Part shown: piece after piece, positions 27,533 through 36,950 of the stretch
Position numbering within the stretch: position 1 is the first letter of the stretch
Layout: the number at the start of each line of letters is the position of its first letter
Origin: a bacterium
GTDB lineage: Bacteria; Desulfobacterota; Desulfocorpusculales; Desulfocorpusculum
Assembly: GCA_037481695.1 (NCBI GenBank)
Contig: JBBFLE010000008.1
Location: 1-64,000, forward strand
Direction: 5' to 3'
DNA: 64,000 bases
Made by a program: the position numbers and the translations under genes
The notes under the pieces: model-generated
Databases searched by the model: none
Told to the model about the DNA's origin: nothing
Seen by the model: only the letters and a program-made list of their open reading frames with translations

Positions 27533-30500
27533 ATGCTATCCAGGTTCTTTTTAGACCGTCCTGTGTTTGCGTGGGTCATAGCCATAATAATGATGGTGCT
27601 GGGAGGCCTTGCCATCTACAACCTGCCCATCTCTCAGTATCCACCCATAGCTCCGCCTTCCATCTACATCATGGCGTTCTATCCCGGGGCCTCGGCCGAG
27701 ACAGTGGAAAACACCGTGACACAGATCATCGAACAGAAGATGACCGGCCTGGACAAGATGATCTATCTTTCTGCAACGAGCGACTCGGCTGGCGCATCCA
27801 GGATCGAGCTGACCTTCGAGCCGGGAACCGACCCGGACCTGGCTTGGGCAAAGGTCCAGAACAAGCTACAACTGGCCATGGCCAGTCTTCCAGAGGTGGT
27901 CCAAAGACAGGGAGTGATGGTGGGCAAGGCCACCAGAAATTATCTCATGATCGTGGGACTTGTCTCAGAGGACGGGAGCATGGACGGCAACGATCTCAGG
28001 GACTACGCCCAGTCCAACCTGGAGAAAGTCCTCGCCAGGGTGCCAGGAGTTGGAGAGGTGGAGAACTTCGGCACCCAATACGCCATGCGCATATGGATCA
28101 ATCCAGACAAGCTCATCAACTACCACCTGACGGTGGAGGACGTGATTCTGGCTCTAAGGGCTTACAATGTGGAGGTCTCCGCAGGCCAGCTCGGCGGCAC
28201 TCCAGCGGTGGAGGGCCAGCGTCTCAATGCCTCCATAACTGTTCAGAGTCTGCTGAAAACCCCTGAGGAATTCGCCTCTGTCCCCATTCGAGTCAATCAG
28301 GACGGCTCGGTTGTACGGATCAAGGACGTGGGTAGGACCGAGCTGGGCACCGAGTTTTACGATGTGGTGGCCTTTTACAACGGTAAGCCCACTGCGGGCA
28401 TGGCCATACGTCAGGCATCGGGGGCCAACGCCCTAACCACGGCAGACGCAGTAAAGAAAAAGCTCCAGGAGATGAGCCGTTACTTCCCCACGGGCATGAA
28501 GGTGGTGTACCCATACGACACCACTCCCTTTGTGAGGGTGGCCATAGAGGAGGTGATTAAGACTCTCCTGGAGGCAATCCTCCTGGTTTTTCTGGTCATG
28601 TACCTTTTTCTGGGGAGCTTCAGGGCCACCCTTATTCCCACCATAGCCGTCCCCATAGTGATCCTTGGAACCTTCGCAGTGCTTGGTCTTTTCGGCTTCT
28701 CCATAAACATGCTCACCATGTTTGCAATGGTTCTGGCCATAGGACTCCTTGTGGATGACGCCATTGTGGTGGTGGAGAACGTAGAGAGGATAATGAGTGA
28801 GGAGGGACTCTCCCCTAGGGATGCCACGGCCAAGTCCATGGACCAGATCACCAGCGCTCTGATCGGTATAGGGCTCGTGCTGGGAGCCGTATTCGGCCCT
28901 ATGGCCTTCTTCGGAGGCTCCACAGGGGTGATCTACAGGCAGTTCTCGGTGACCATAATATCGGCAATGCTACTCTCAGTGCTAGTGGCCCTGATCTTGA
29001 CACCTGTCCTGTGCGCATCCTTGCTAAGGCCTGTTCCTCCCGGGCATGGGCTGGCTGAGAGAGCCATCCCGCCTCTGAGGCCATTTTTCAGGGGCTTCGA
29101 TGCTGTTTTCCATTGGGGCAGAGAACTCCTGGTTAGAATAGTAGGACACAGCCTGGCCAAGAAAGCCAGATACGTACTGCTCTACATAGTCATCGTTGGG
29201 GCGATGATTCTTTTGTTTTTCCGGATGCCCACATCCTACCTCCCAGACGAAGACCAGGGGATACTGCTAACACAGGTGATCATGCCCACTGGGGCTACTC
29301 TGGAGCAGACCCAGGAAGTCCTGGCCGAGATACAGGATTATTTTATGAAAAACGAAAATAAGGTGGTGGAATCTTGTTTGACCATAGCCGGCTTCAGCTT
29401 CTCAGGGAGGGCTCAGACCAATGGCATGGCCTTTGTGAAACTCAAGGACTGGAAGCTAAGAGACCGTCCGGAGCTGAGGGTAAAGGCAATAGCAGGCCGG
29501 GCAACACAGGCATTTTCTGGAATTCGCAATGCCATGGTCTTCGCCTTCCCGCCACCTTCTGTTATAGAGCTTGGAAATGCCAGAGGCTTTGATTTCCAGT
29601 TGCTGGACAGAAGTGGCCTGGGTCATCAGGAGCTGATGGCAGCTCGCAACCAACTTCTGGGCATGGCAGCCACGGACCAAAGGCTTACATCCGTCAGGCC
29701 CAACGGCATGGAGGACGTGCCTGAATACAGGGTAGACGTGGATTGGGAGAAGGCGGGCGCCATGGGTCTTTCCATCACTTCCATTCACAATACCATAGCA
29801 GCCTCCTTTGGAAGCGCTTACGTAAATGATTTCATACAGGGCGGCAGGGTAAAAAGAGTGTATGTGCAAGCCGATGCTCCTTACAGGATGCTTCCCGCGG
29901 ACATAAACAGGCTCTATGTTAGAAACAAGGATGGGAAAATGGTCCCATTTTCCTCCTTTTCATCGGGCCGATGGTCTTATGGATCCCCCAGGCTGGAACG
30001 CTACAACGGGTTCCCTTCCATAAACATCTGGGGGGAGCCCTCCCCTGGCAGGAGCTCCGGGGAAGCCATGCAGGCCTTGGAGGAGTTGGTAGCCAGACTG
30101 CCTGTGGCAGTGGGCCATGAGTGGACCGGGCTCTCGTACCAGGAGCGAATGGCCCATGCCCAGGCTCCCGTGCTCTATGCCTTTTCGGTGCTGGTCATAT
30201 TCCTGTGTCTAGCAGCCCTTTATGAGAGCTGGTCGGTGCCCATTTCCATTCTCATGGTACTGCCCTTCGGCGCCATAGGAGGCATCATAGCATCCAGCCT
30301 AAGGCAACTGCCCAATGACGTTTACTTTCAGATAGGGCTTCTAACCACACTGGGCCTCACCACCAAGAACGCCATCCTGATCGTTCAGTTTGCCAAGGCC
30401 AGGTGGGAAAAGGGGACGCGGCTCATGGAGGCCGCCTTGGAGGCCACAAGGCTCCGTTGCCGCCCCATACTCATGACCTCCTTGGCCTTCGGATTTGGAG

Positions 30501-30709
30501 TCCTGCCTTTGGCCCTCACAACAGGTGCTGGTTCCGGAGCTCAGAATGCCATAGGAACATCGGTGCTGGGCGGCATGGCAACAGGAACCTTTCTCGCCAC
30601 CGTATTCGCGCCCTTATTCTATGTCCTGGTGGCCGCCGTAGGGCCTGGGAATGCAAGGAACAAAGTGAATAAGGCAGAAAGTCAAAAAGCTGGGGGACCT
30701 GTGACATGA
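27533..30709 (+). CDS. RND (HAE1) multidrug efflux pump, inner-membrane subunit
   Basis: About 1058 aa from ATG 27533, which has GAGGAA upstream; a longer frame back to 27431 overlaps the adaptor and is unlikely. The AcrB/MexB layout is present: TM1 begins FFLDRPVFAWVIAIIMMVLGG, and a large porter loop follows. TM4 carries the proton-relay aspartates in LLVDDAIVVVENVERIM. A second porter loop and a TM10 lysine (LTTKNAILIVQFAK) are present. It exports hydrophobic compounds by proton antiport as a trimer. The stop overlaps the start of the outer-membrane factor (ATGA). Confidence 0.96.
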   Translation: MLSRFFLDRPVFAWVIAIIMMVLGGLAIYNLPISQYPPIAPPSIYIMAFYPGASAETVENTVTQIIEQKMTGLDKMIYLSATSDSAGASRIELTFEPGTDPDLAWAKVQNKLQLAMASLPEVVQRQGVMVGKATRNYLMIVGLVSEDGSMDGNDLRDYAQSNLEKVLARVPGVGEVENFGTQYAMRIWINPDKLINYHLTVEDVILALRAYNVEVSAGQLGGTPAVEGQRLNASITVQSLLKTPEEFASVPIRVNQDGSVVRIKDVGRTELGTEFYDVVAFYNGKPTAGMAIRQASGANALTTADAVKKKLQEMSRYFPTGMKVVYPYDTTPFVRVAIEEVIKTLLEAILLVFLVMYLFLGSFRATLIPTIAVPIVILGTFAVLGLFGFSINMLTMFAMVLAIGLLVDDAIVVVENVERIMSEEGLSPRDATAKSMDQITSALIGIGLVLGAVFGPMAFFGGSTGVIYRQFSVTIISAMLLSVLVALILTPVLCASLLRPVPPGHGLAERAIPPLRPFFRGFDAVFHWGRELLVRIVGHSLAKKARYVLLYIVIVGAMILLFFRMPTSYLPDEDQGILLTQVIMPTGATLEQTQEVLAEIQDYFMKNENKVVESCLTIAGFSFSGRAQTNGMAFVKLKDWKLRDRPELRVKAIAGRATQAFSGIRNAMVFAFPPPSVIELGNARGFDFQLLDRSGLGHQELMAARNQLLGMAATDQRLTSVRPNGMEDVPEYRVDVDWEKAGAMGLSITSIHNTIAASFGSAYVNDFIQGGRVKRVYVQADAPYRMLPADINRLYVRNKDGKMVPFSSFSSGRWSYGSPRLERYNGFPSINIWGEPSPGRSSGEAMQALEELVARLPVAVGHEWTGLSYQERMAHAQAPVLYAFSVLVIFLCLAALYESWSVPISILMVLPFGAIGGIIASSLRQLPNDVYFQIGLLTTLGLTTKNAILIVQFAKARWEKGTRLMEAALEATRLRCRPILMTSLAFGFGVLPLALTTGAGSGAQNAIGTSVLGGMATGTFLATVFAPLFYVLVAAVGPGNARNKVNKAESQKAGGPVT

Positions 30710-32130
30710 AACAGAGGTTCCTCATCGGGTTTCTCGTACTGATGGGCTTGGCGGCGGGCTGCTCCATGGCCCCCGAGTACATACGGCCAAAAGCCCCTGT
30801 GCCTTCCAGTTGGCCCCAGGGGGGCCCATACCAGATGGCACAACAGCAAGAAGATACCCCCTCCCTAGACATCAAGTGGCAGGAATTCATCACAGACCAC
30901 AAGCTCAAAGAGATCATCCACATGGCCCTTGCCAACAACCGGGATCTCAGGATTTCGGCCCTAAACGTGGAGAGGGCAAGGGCTCTTTACGGCATACAGC
31001 GCGCCGAGCTCTTCCCAAGCCTTCACGCCTCTGCCACCGGGAGCAAACAGAGAATACCGGCTGATTTATCGGGTGCGGGCAAAGCCCTGACCGTGGAACA
31101 GTACAGTGTGAGTTTGGGCATAACCTCTTGGGAAGTGGACTTCTTCGGCCGCATCCGCAGTCTGAAGGACAAGGCACTGGAAGATTACCTGGCCACAGAA
31201 CAAGCCAGAAAAAGCGTGCAGATCCTCCTCATCTCGGAGGTCTTCAACACCTATCTGGCAATAGCCGCAATCCAGGACAACCTGGAGCTGGCCCGTGCCA
31301 CACTGGATGTGCAAGAAGGTGTCCACCTGATCATCAGCAAGCGCCACCAGCTGGGCCTGGCATCCGAGCTGGATTTACGTAGAGCTCAGACACAGGTGGA
31401 GGCAGCTCGAGGAGATATCTCTCGGTACACCAGGGAACTGCTCCAGCAGCAAAACTCCTTGAACCTATTGGTGGGTTCCCAGGTCCCCCAAGAACTTCTT
31501 CCCAAAGGATTGGCTCATGTCTCACCTCCTAGGGCAATATCAGCCGGAGTCTCCTCGGAGGTACTCCTTTCCAGGCCTGATATCCTGGCTGCTGAAGCTC
31601 AGCTTAGGGCTGCCAACGCTAGCATAGGGGCCGCCAGAGCTTCACTATTTCCGAGGATAAGCCTCACCACGGCTTTGGGCAGCGCCAGCGCCGAGCTCAC
31701 CGGGCTGTTCAAGGCAGGCTCAGGTGGATGGAGCTATATTCCACAATTGGTTATGCCTATTTTTGATGCCAGGCTTTGGTCTGCCCTGGAAGCCAGCAAA
31801 GTGCAAAAGGAAATAGCCTTGGCCCAGTATGAGAAAGCCATACAAACGGCCTTCAGGGAGGTGGCAGACAGCCTGGCCCAAGGTAGCACACTCAGGGAGC
31901 AGCTAAAGGCCCAGCAGGCTTTGGTGGAGGCCACACAGAGGACCTATGACTTGGCCAACCTCAGATACATGCAAGGTCTTGACAGCTATTTGAGCGTCCT
32001 GGATGCACAGCGATCCATGTACGCGGCCCAACAGGGGCTCGTTAATCTCAAACTGGCTCTGTTGGCAAACCGGGTCAGGCTGTACGCTGTCCTTGGAGGA
32101 GGGGGAGAAAATGAAAAGCCGCATAGCTGA
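30706..32130 (+). CDS. RND outer-membrane factor (OprM/NodT family lipoprotein)
   Basis: 474 aa. The signal peptide ends with the lipobox LAAGC, followed by the family start SMAPEYIRPKAPVPSSWP. Two OEP repeats follow; landmarks are LKEIIHMALANNRDLRISA, LVGSQVPQELLP, RPDILAAEAQLRAANASIGAA and a C-terminal QGLDSYLSVLDAQR. It forms the trimeric channel that completes the tripartite pump. Translation is coupled to the pump gene by a 4-nt overlap. Confidence 0.95.
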   Translation: MKQRFLIGFLVLMGLAAGCSMAPEYIRPKAPVPSSWPQGGPYQMAQQQEDTPSLDIKWQEFITDHKLKEIIHMALANNRDLRISALNVERARALYGIQRAELFPSLHASATGSKQRIPADLSGAGKALTVEQYSVSLGITSWEVDFFGRIRSLKDKALEDYLATEQARKSVQILLISEVFNTYLAIAAIQDNLELARATLDVQEGVHLIISKRHQLGLASELDLRRAQTQVEAARGDISRYTRELLQQQNSLNLLVGSQVPQELLPKGLAHVSPPRAISAGVSSEVLLSRPDILAAEAQLRAANASIGAARASLFPRISLTTALGSASAELTGLFKAGSGGWSYIPQLVMPIFDARLWSALEASKVQKEIALAQYEKAIQTAFREVADSLAQGSTLREQLKAQQALVEATQRTYDLANLRYMQGLDSYLSVLDAQRSMYAAQQGLVNLKLALLANRVRLYAVLGGGGENEKPHS

Positions 32131-32929
32131 GAAAATGGGTTTAGAGTTGGAACCCGTAGCCATACTCTGGACAGATCAGGAGCCAGCCAAGGCCATCAAG
32201 TTCAAGCCCGGTAAGTGGGGATGCGTCATGTGGCTTCTGGCCAATGCAGCCAAGGGAAAGACCGCGGTCTTCAGCCAAGAGACCTACGGTTGCTGGGGTG
32301 GTGGAGTGGGCCTTGGCTTCGGGAATCAATACATGAGCTTCCCGGGCGGGCTGGAGTGTTTTTACAGATTCCTCTCCACGGGCAATGAACACTGGGAGAA
32401 GGGAAAGGAGGTGGCCTCCAAAATAAAAGATCTGGTCAATGAAGAGTTCCTGGAAGATTTCCTGCATGGAGAGGGCTATCTGAAAAGCCCGGAGCTGGTA
32501 AAAGACTTCGTGGAGCAAATGCCCATCATGGAGGTTCCAAGCAAATTTGTGGTATTTCAACCCCTTTCCCTTGTGGATCCAAAGAAGGAAAGGCCCAGGG
32601 TCATAGTGTTTCTAGTAAATCCGGATCAGCTCTCTGCCATGGTGATACTGGCCAACTATGGGAGAGCTGGCAACCAAAATGTGATCATCCCTTATGCTGC
32701 CGGATGCCAGACCATAGGTATATTCCCCTACAGGGAGGCTGCCTCGGAACCCCAAAGGGCCGTTATGGGCCTCACGGACATATCGGCCAGGCTCTATCTG
32801 AGAAAACTATTGGACAGGAATCTGCTCACATTGGCCGTCCCATGGGAGATGTTTCAGGAGATGGAGGGCCATGTCCAGGGAAGCTTTCTGGATAAGCGCA
32901 CCTGGAGGCTCCTTAGTTCCGGGCCCTAG
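32111..32929 (+). CDS. DUF169 family protein
   Basis: 272 aa from ATG 32111, which has GGAGGAGGGGGAG upstream; it overlaps the channel gene by 20 nt. The sequence has the DUF169 pattern: an N-terminal LELEPVAILWTDQEP, the Cys-containing KWGCVMWLLANAAKGKTAVF, GCWGGGVGLGFG, and later IPYAAGCQTIGIFPYRE. The function of the family is not known to me. The conserved cysteines and glycine loops suggest a cofactor or metal site. No signal peptide, so it should be cytoplasmic. Its tight coupling to an efflux operon is notable. Confidence 0.85.
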   Translation: MKSRIAEKMGLELEPVAILWTDQEPAKAIKFKPGKWGCVMWLLANAAKGKTAVFSQETYGCWGGGVGLGFGNQYMSFPGGLECFYRFLSTGNEHWEKGKEVASKIKDLVNEEFLEDFLHGEGYLKSPELVKDFVEQMPIMEVPSKFVVFQPLSLVDPKKERPRVIVFLVNPDQLSAMVILANYGRAGNQNVIIPYAAGCQTIGIFPYREAASEPQRAVMGLTDISARLYLRKLLDRNLLTLAVPWEMFQEMEGHVQGSFLDKRTWRLLSSGP

Positions 32930-33005
32930 GCGCACAGTTGATTAGTGGACAGGAGCCTTCCCATGGCCTGGGAGAAAGGCTTGGATAAAGCATTGCTGGG
33001 TTCGG

Positions 33006-33028
33006 CCCTTGGGGGCTGTGCCCAAGGG
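33006..33028. repeat. inverted repeat upstream of shc
   Basis: CCCTTGGG and CCCAAGGG flank a 7-nt loop (GGCTGTG) in the gap between the DUF169 gene and shc. There is no T-tract on either strand, so it may be a weak terminator of the efflux operon or a protein site. Confidence 0.4.
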
Positions 33029-33138
33029 GCAGCTTCCAGGGAAGCCTTGGGGGGGAAGGCCCTTGATGGATTGGGGCTTTGTGATTATCATGGGCGGAAT
33101 ATACACAAGCCGTTGGCAGAAGGGGGGAGGTTTATTTC

Positions 33139-35082
33139 ATGAGGGGTAGTGATGTTCTGGCCATTGCAGCGGGGCTTGAGCAGCAGGCCCTCCCATCTCG
33201 GGAAGAGCTCCAGGAGGTCATGCGCCGAGCCCAGGCCCGTTTCTTGGCAGAACAGTCCCCCGAGGGCTGGTGGTGGTACGAGCTAGAGTCCAACGTGACC
33301 ATCACTGCCGAGTACCTGATGCTGTTTCGTTTCCTGGGCATAGAGGACCCCGTGAAAGAGCAAAAAATGGCTCGTTATATTCTGAGTCAGCAGAGGGAAG
33401 ATGGCACCTGGGGGATCTTCTATGGTGCTCCAGGATGCGTCAGCACAACTACAGAGGCCTATTTCGCCCTGAAGCTGGCAGGGATCTCCCCAAAGGACCC
33501 AGCCATGCAGAAGGCCCGCGAGGCCATCTTGAAGATGGGCGGTGTGGAGGCCACCCGGGTGTTCACCCGTATCTTCCTGGCCCTCTTCGGCCAGTATCCA
33601 TGGAACAGGCTACCCTCTTTGCCCCTTGAGATAATACTGCTTCCTGGATGGGCACCTTTTTCGGTGTATGATTTCTCAAGTTGGGCCAGGGCAACCCTTA
33701 TCCCCATCTCCATACTCCTGGACCGAAGGCCGGTGGTAAGGCTCCTTGAGGGCCAGGGCGTGGAGGAACTGCATTGCTCTAGTGCAGGACGCAAGTCACC
33801 CCCCATGCCCTGGCTGAGTTGGAAAAGGGCATTTCACATGCTGGACAAGGTGTTAAAACACCTGGAGAGAATACCGGTGAGGCCATTGAGAATTCGGGCC
33901 CTCAAGGGAGTTGAACAATGGATCCTCACCCACCAGGAGCCTACAGGCGACTGGGGAGGAATCCAGCCTGCTATGGTCAACTCCCTTCTGGCACTGCACA
34001 CCCTGGGCTACAGCCTGGATCACCCCGTGATAAGAAAAGGACTGGAGGCCCTGGAGAGGTTCACCATCGAGGATGAGCAGGAGCTGAGGCTGCAGTCCTG
34101 CATCTCCCCGGTGTGGGACACTCCCCTTACCTGTATAGCCCTCATGGATTCGGGACTGCCCAAGGACCATCCCGCCCTGGCCAAGGCCACGGAGTGGCTC
34201 CTGGGAAAACAAATTTTGGTAGATGGTGACTGGAAGGTGAAGAATCCACGCCTGGAGCCTGGAGGCTGGGCCTTCGAGTTCCAGAACGATTGGTACCCTG
34301 ACGTGGACGACACCGCAGTGGTGCTCATGGCCTTGAAGCGCATGTGGCTGGATGGGGATCCGGCTCAGGACATCAGGATAAAGAAGGGCCTTAACTGGGC
34401 CCTGGGCATGCAGAGCAAGAACGGAGGTTGGGGGGCCTTTGATGTGAACAACGACAAGGAGATCCTCAACCGCATACCCTGGGCTGACCTGGAGGCCAAC
34501 TTGGATCCTCCCACCGCAGATCTAACAGGCAGGGTCTTGGAGCTCATGGGCCATTTCGGGATGGGCAAGGAGCATCCTGCGGCCAGGGCAGGGATTCGAT
34601 TCCTGCGCAGGGAGCAGGAACCAGACGGACCCTGGTGGGGCCGCTGGGGCGTAAACTACATCTACGGCACATGGTGCGTGCTTTGCGGCCTGGCGGCCAT
34701 AGGTGAGGACATGACCCAGCCTTATGTCAGAAAGGCAGTGAGGTGGCTCAAGGAACACCAGAATTGGGACGGTGGATGGGGGGAGACCTGTGAAAGCTAC
34801 AGGAAGCCTGAGTTGAGAGCAGTGGGACCCAGCACTCCTTCCCAGACGGCTTGGGCCATAATGGGGCTTCTGGCAGCTGGGGAGGCCCACTGTCCTGAGG
34901 TGGCCAGGGGCATCCAGTATTTGTTGTCTCAGCAGCAGGAGGATGGAACCTGGCCCGAGGCCTACTTCACCGGGACCGGGTTTCCCAAATATTTCATGAT
35001 CCGTTACCACAACTACCGCAACTGCTTCCCCCTCATGGCCCTGGGAAGGTACTGGAGGGCCATGGGCTGGGCACAGAGCTGA
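33139..35082 (+). CDS. shc: squalene-hopene cyclase
   Basis: Cyclises squalene to hopene at the inner membrane. 647 aa, standard length. The protonating motif DVDD is at 388-391 (the DxDD of the family). Multiple QW repeats are seen, for example QREDGTWGIFYG, QEPTGDWGG, QSKNGGWGAFD, NWDGGWGETC and QQEDGTWPEAYFTG near the C-terminus. A GGGGGAGG ribosome site supports ATG 33139. It is the first gene of the hopanoid block. Genes for squalene synthesis (hpnCDE) are not in the window. Confidence 0.96.
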   Translation: MRGSDVLAIAAGLEQQALPSREELQEVMRRAQARFLAEQSPEGWWWYELESNVTITAEYLMLFRFLGIEDPVKEQKMARYILSQQREDGTWGIFYGAPGCVSTTTEAYFALKLAGISPKDPAMQKAREAILKMGGVEATRVFTRIFLALFGQYPWNRLPSLPLEIILLPGWAPFSVYDFSSWARATLIPISILLDRRPVVRLLEGQGVEELHCSSAGRKSPPMPWLSWKRAFHMLDKVLKHLERIPVRPLRIRALKGVEQWILTHQEPTGDWGGIQPAMVNSLLALHTLGYSLDHPVIRKGLEALERFTIEDEQELRLQSCISPVWDTPLTCIALMDSGLPKDHPALAKATEWLLGKQILVDGDWKVKNPRLEPGGWAFEFQNDWYPDVDDTAVVLMALKRMWLDGDPAQDIRIKKGLNWALGMQSKNGGWGAFDVNNDKEILNRIPWADLEANLDPPTADLTGRVLELMGHFGMGKEHPAARAGIRFLRREQEPDGPWWGRWGVNYIYGTWCVLCGLAAIGEDMTQPYVRKAVRWLKEHQNWDGGWGETCESYRKPELRAVGPSTPSQTAWAIMGLLAAGEAHCPEVARGIQYLLSQQQEDGTWPEAYFTGTGFPKYFMIRYHNYRNCFPLMALGRYWRAMGWAQS

Positions 35083-35097
35083 GGTCTTCTGCGCAAG

Positions 35098-36099
35098 ATG
35101 ATGACTATGCTCACAGGGGCCACTGGGTTCGTGGGCGGGAACCTGCTGGATCTGCTCTTGGAAAAAGGCTTCAGGCTCAGATGCCTGGTAAGGGACAAGC
35201 AAAAGGCAAAGGGTATCTTGCCTGAGAAAGATGTGGAACTGTTGGAGGGAGACCTGAGGGATCCAGATAGCGTGAAACGTTGCGCCGCAGGATGCAAGGT
35301 CATCTTCCACACTGCTGCTGATTACAGGCTTTGGGTCCCTGATCCCCAAAACATGTATGAGATAAACGTGGGGGGCACCAAAAACGTGTTGGGTGCTGCC
35401 CGCGCCATGGGGGTCGAAAGGGTGGTGCACACAAGCTCGGTGGGAGCCCTGGGCATTCCACAGGATGGCTCACCCGGCACCGAGGAGACTCCTGTACGAT
35501 GGGAAGACCTGGTGGGGCCTTACAAGCGCTCCAAGTACCTGGCCGAGCAGGAGGCCTTGAGGGCGGCAAGGGAAGGGATCGATGTGGTCATAGTGAACCC
35601 AAGCACCCCCGTGGGGGCCAAGGACCGCAAGCCGACCCCCACAGGCAGGACCATAGTGGATTTCCTCAACAGGAGGATGCCTGCCTATGTGGACACTGGT
35701 CTCAATCTGGTCCATGTCCGGGATGTGGTGGAAGGACATCTGCTGGCCCTGGAAAGAGGCCGAAGCGGGCAGAAGTACATACTGGGCAACCAGAATCTGA
35801 CCCTGAGGGAGATATTCCAGATCCTGGCCCAGGTCTCGGGTATGCAGGCCCCAAGCATACGCCTTCCCAGGTGGCCCATACTCATGCTGGCCCATGCAGA
35901 GGCAGCAATCTGCAAATGGGTAACGGGAAAAGAGCCCCGCATCCCCCTGGATGGCGTCAAGATGGCAGCCAAGAAGATGTTCTTCGATTCCACCAAGGCT
36001 ATAAAAGAGCTGGGCATCCCACAAAGACCGGTCAGGCAGGCCTTGGCTGAGGCCGTTGCCTGGTTCAGGGAAATGGGCTACGTCAGAGAGGATGTTTGA
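35098..36099 (+). CDS. hpnA: hopanoid-associated sugar epimerase HpnA
   Basis: 333 aa, extended SDR with GATGFVGGNLLD at the N-terminus and the YxxxK site in YKRSKYLAEQ. Later segments match HpnA: NPSTPVGAKDRKPTPTG, VHVRDVVEGHLLALERG and the C-terminal LGIPQRPVRQALAEAVAWF. The real substrate of HpnA is not established in general; it is named for its constant presence in hopanoid loci. It lies 15 nt after shc and overlaps the next gene by 4 nt. Confidence 0.92.
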   Translation: MMTMLTGATGFVGGNLLDLLLEKGFRLRCLVRDKQKAKGILPEKDVELLEGDLRDPDSVKRCAAGCKVIFHTAADYRLWVPDPQNMYEINVGGTKNVLGAARAMGVERVVHTSSVGALGIPQDGSPGTEETPVRWEDLVGPYKRSKYLAEQEALRAAREGIDVVIVNPSTPVGAKDRKPTPTGRTIVDFLNRRMPAYVDTGLNLVHVRDVVEGHLLALERGRSGQKYILGNQNLTLREIFQILAQVSGMQAPSIRLPRWPILMLAHAEAAICKWVTGKEPRIPLDGVKMAAKKMFFDSTKAIKELGIPQRPVRQALAEAVAWFREMGYVREDV

Positions 36100-36950
36100 G
36101 AACCATGACCTTCGAGCCTGATTCACAAGGCCAAACCACGGTTTCCAAGGGTCGCGCCACGGACAGAAAGCTGGGGGACGAGTGGGAGGACTGGGATGGC
36201 ACCCCAGAGGGAGACATAGACGAGCCCAAGGGCCGCTTCATAGCCCTTGCCACGGGCATTTTTGTGATCTTTTTGGGGTTACTCCTTCTGGGGGCCTATC
36301 TGGTAAACCCAAGACTCGCACAGTGGCCCTCCCATGTAAGTGTTCCTCTGAGGTGGGGATTCTGGATGGCCCTGGGAGCCTCCAGCCTCATTTACCTGCT
36401 CTTTGTAATTGAGGCAGCCAGTGGAAAGGCCCGTATCCTTCCATATCGCTGGAGCGAGGCACTGCTGCTTTGGCTCTTGCCCAAGAGTGTTTGGCTGGGC
36501 AAGAGGTTGGGGCTTTCAAGGGATCGGGTTTTCAACTCATTCATAAAGGTCAATAACGTGCTTAGCAGGGCTCACACAGAGCCAGGCAGGCCCAGAAAAC
36601 TGTTGGTGCTGCTGCCCAGGTGCCTGAGCCGCGAAACCAGGCAGGAGATCCGTGCCATCATGGATGGCCGCCCCCACGCCCTTGCAACTGCCGGAGGTGG
36701 TGAGGAGGCTAGAAAGGCCATAAGGAAGGAGAGGCCGGATTTCATCATTGCCCTGGCCTGCGAGAGGGATCTGGCAAGCGGAATAAAGGATGTGGCTCTT
36801 CACGTGCCTGTCATAGGCATCCCCAACAAGAGGCCGGAGGGTCCCTGCAAGAATACCTGCGTGGACATAGATGAGTTCAGGCAGGCCCTGGAGTTCTTCG
36901 AGAGCACATCGGGCCAGCTCCAAGAAAAAACCCGTACGGAGCAAAAATGA
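36096..36950 (+). CDS. DUF116 membrane protein in the hopanoid operon
   Basis: 284 aa. Two hydrophobic segments (about 48-68 and 84-106) follow a charged N-terminus. The C-terminal half has the DUF116 pattern: LLVLLPRCLSRETRQEI, IALACERDLASGI, then VIGIPNKRPEGPCKNTCVD. Three or four conserved cysteines in these stretches could hold a metal cluster. No function is known to me. It is coupled by 4-nt overlaps to hpnA upstream and hpnH downstream, so a role in hopanoid side-chain formation is a fair inference. Confidence 0.85.
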   Translation: MRTMTFEPDSQGQTTVSKGRATDRKLGDEWEDWDGTPEGDIDEPKGRFIALATGIFVIFLGLLLLGAYLVNPRLAQWPSHVSVPLRWGFWMALGASSLIYLLFVIEAASGKARILPYRWSEALLLWLLPKSVWLGKRLGLSRDRVFNSFIKVNNVLSRAHTEPGRPRKLLVLLPRCLSRETRQEIRAIMDGRPHALATAGGGEEARKAIRKERPDFIIALACERDLASGIKDVALHVPVIGIPNKRPEGPCKNTCVDIDEFRQALEFFESTSGQLQEKTRTEQK

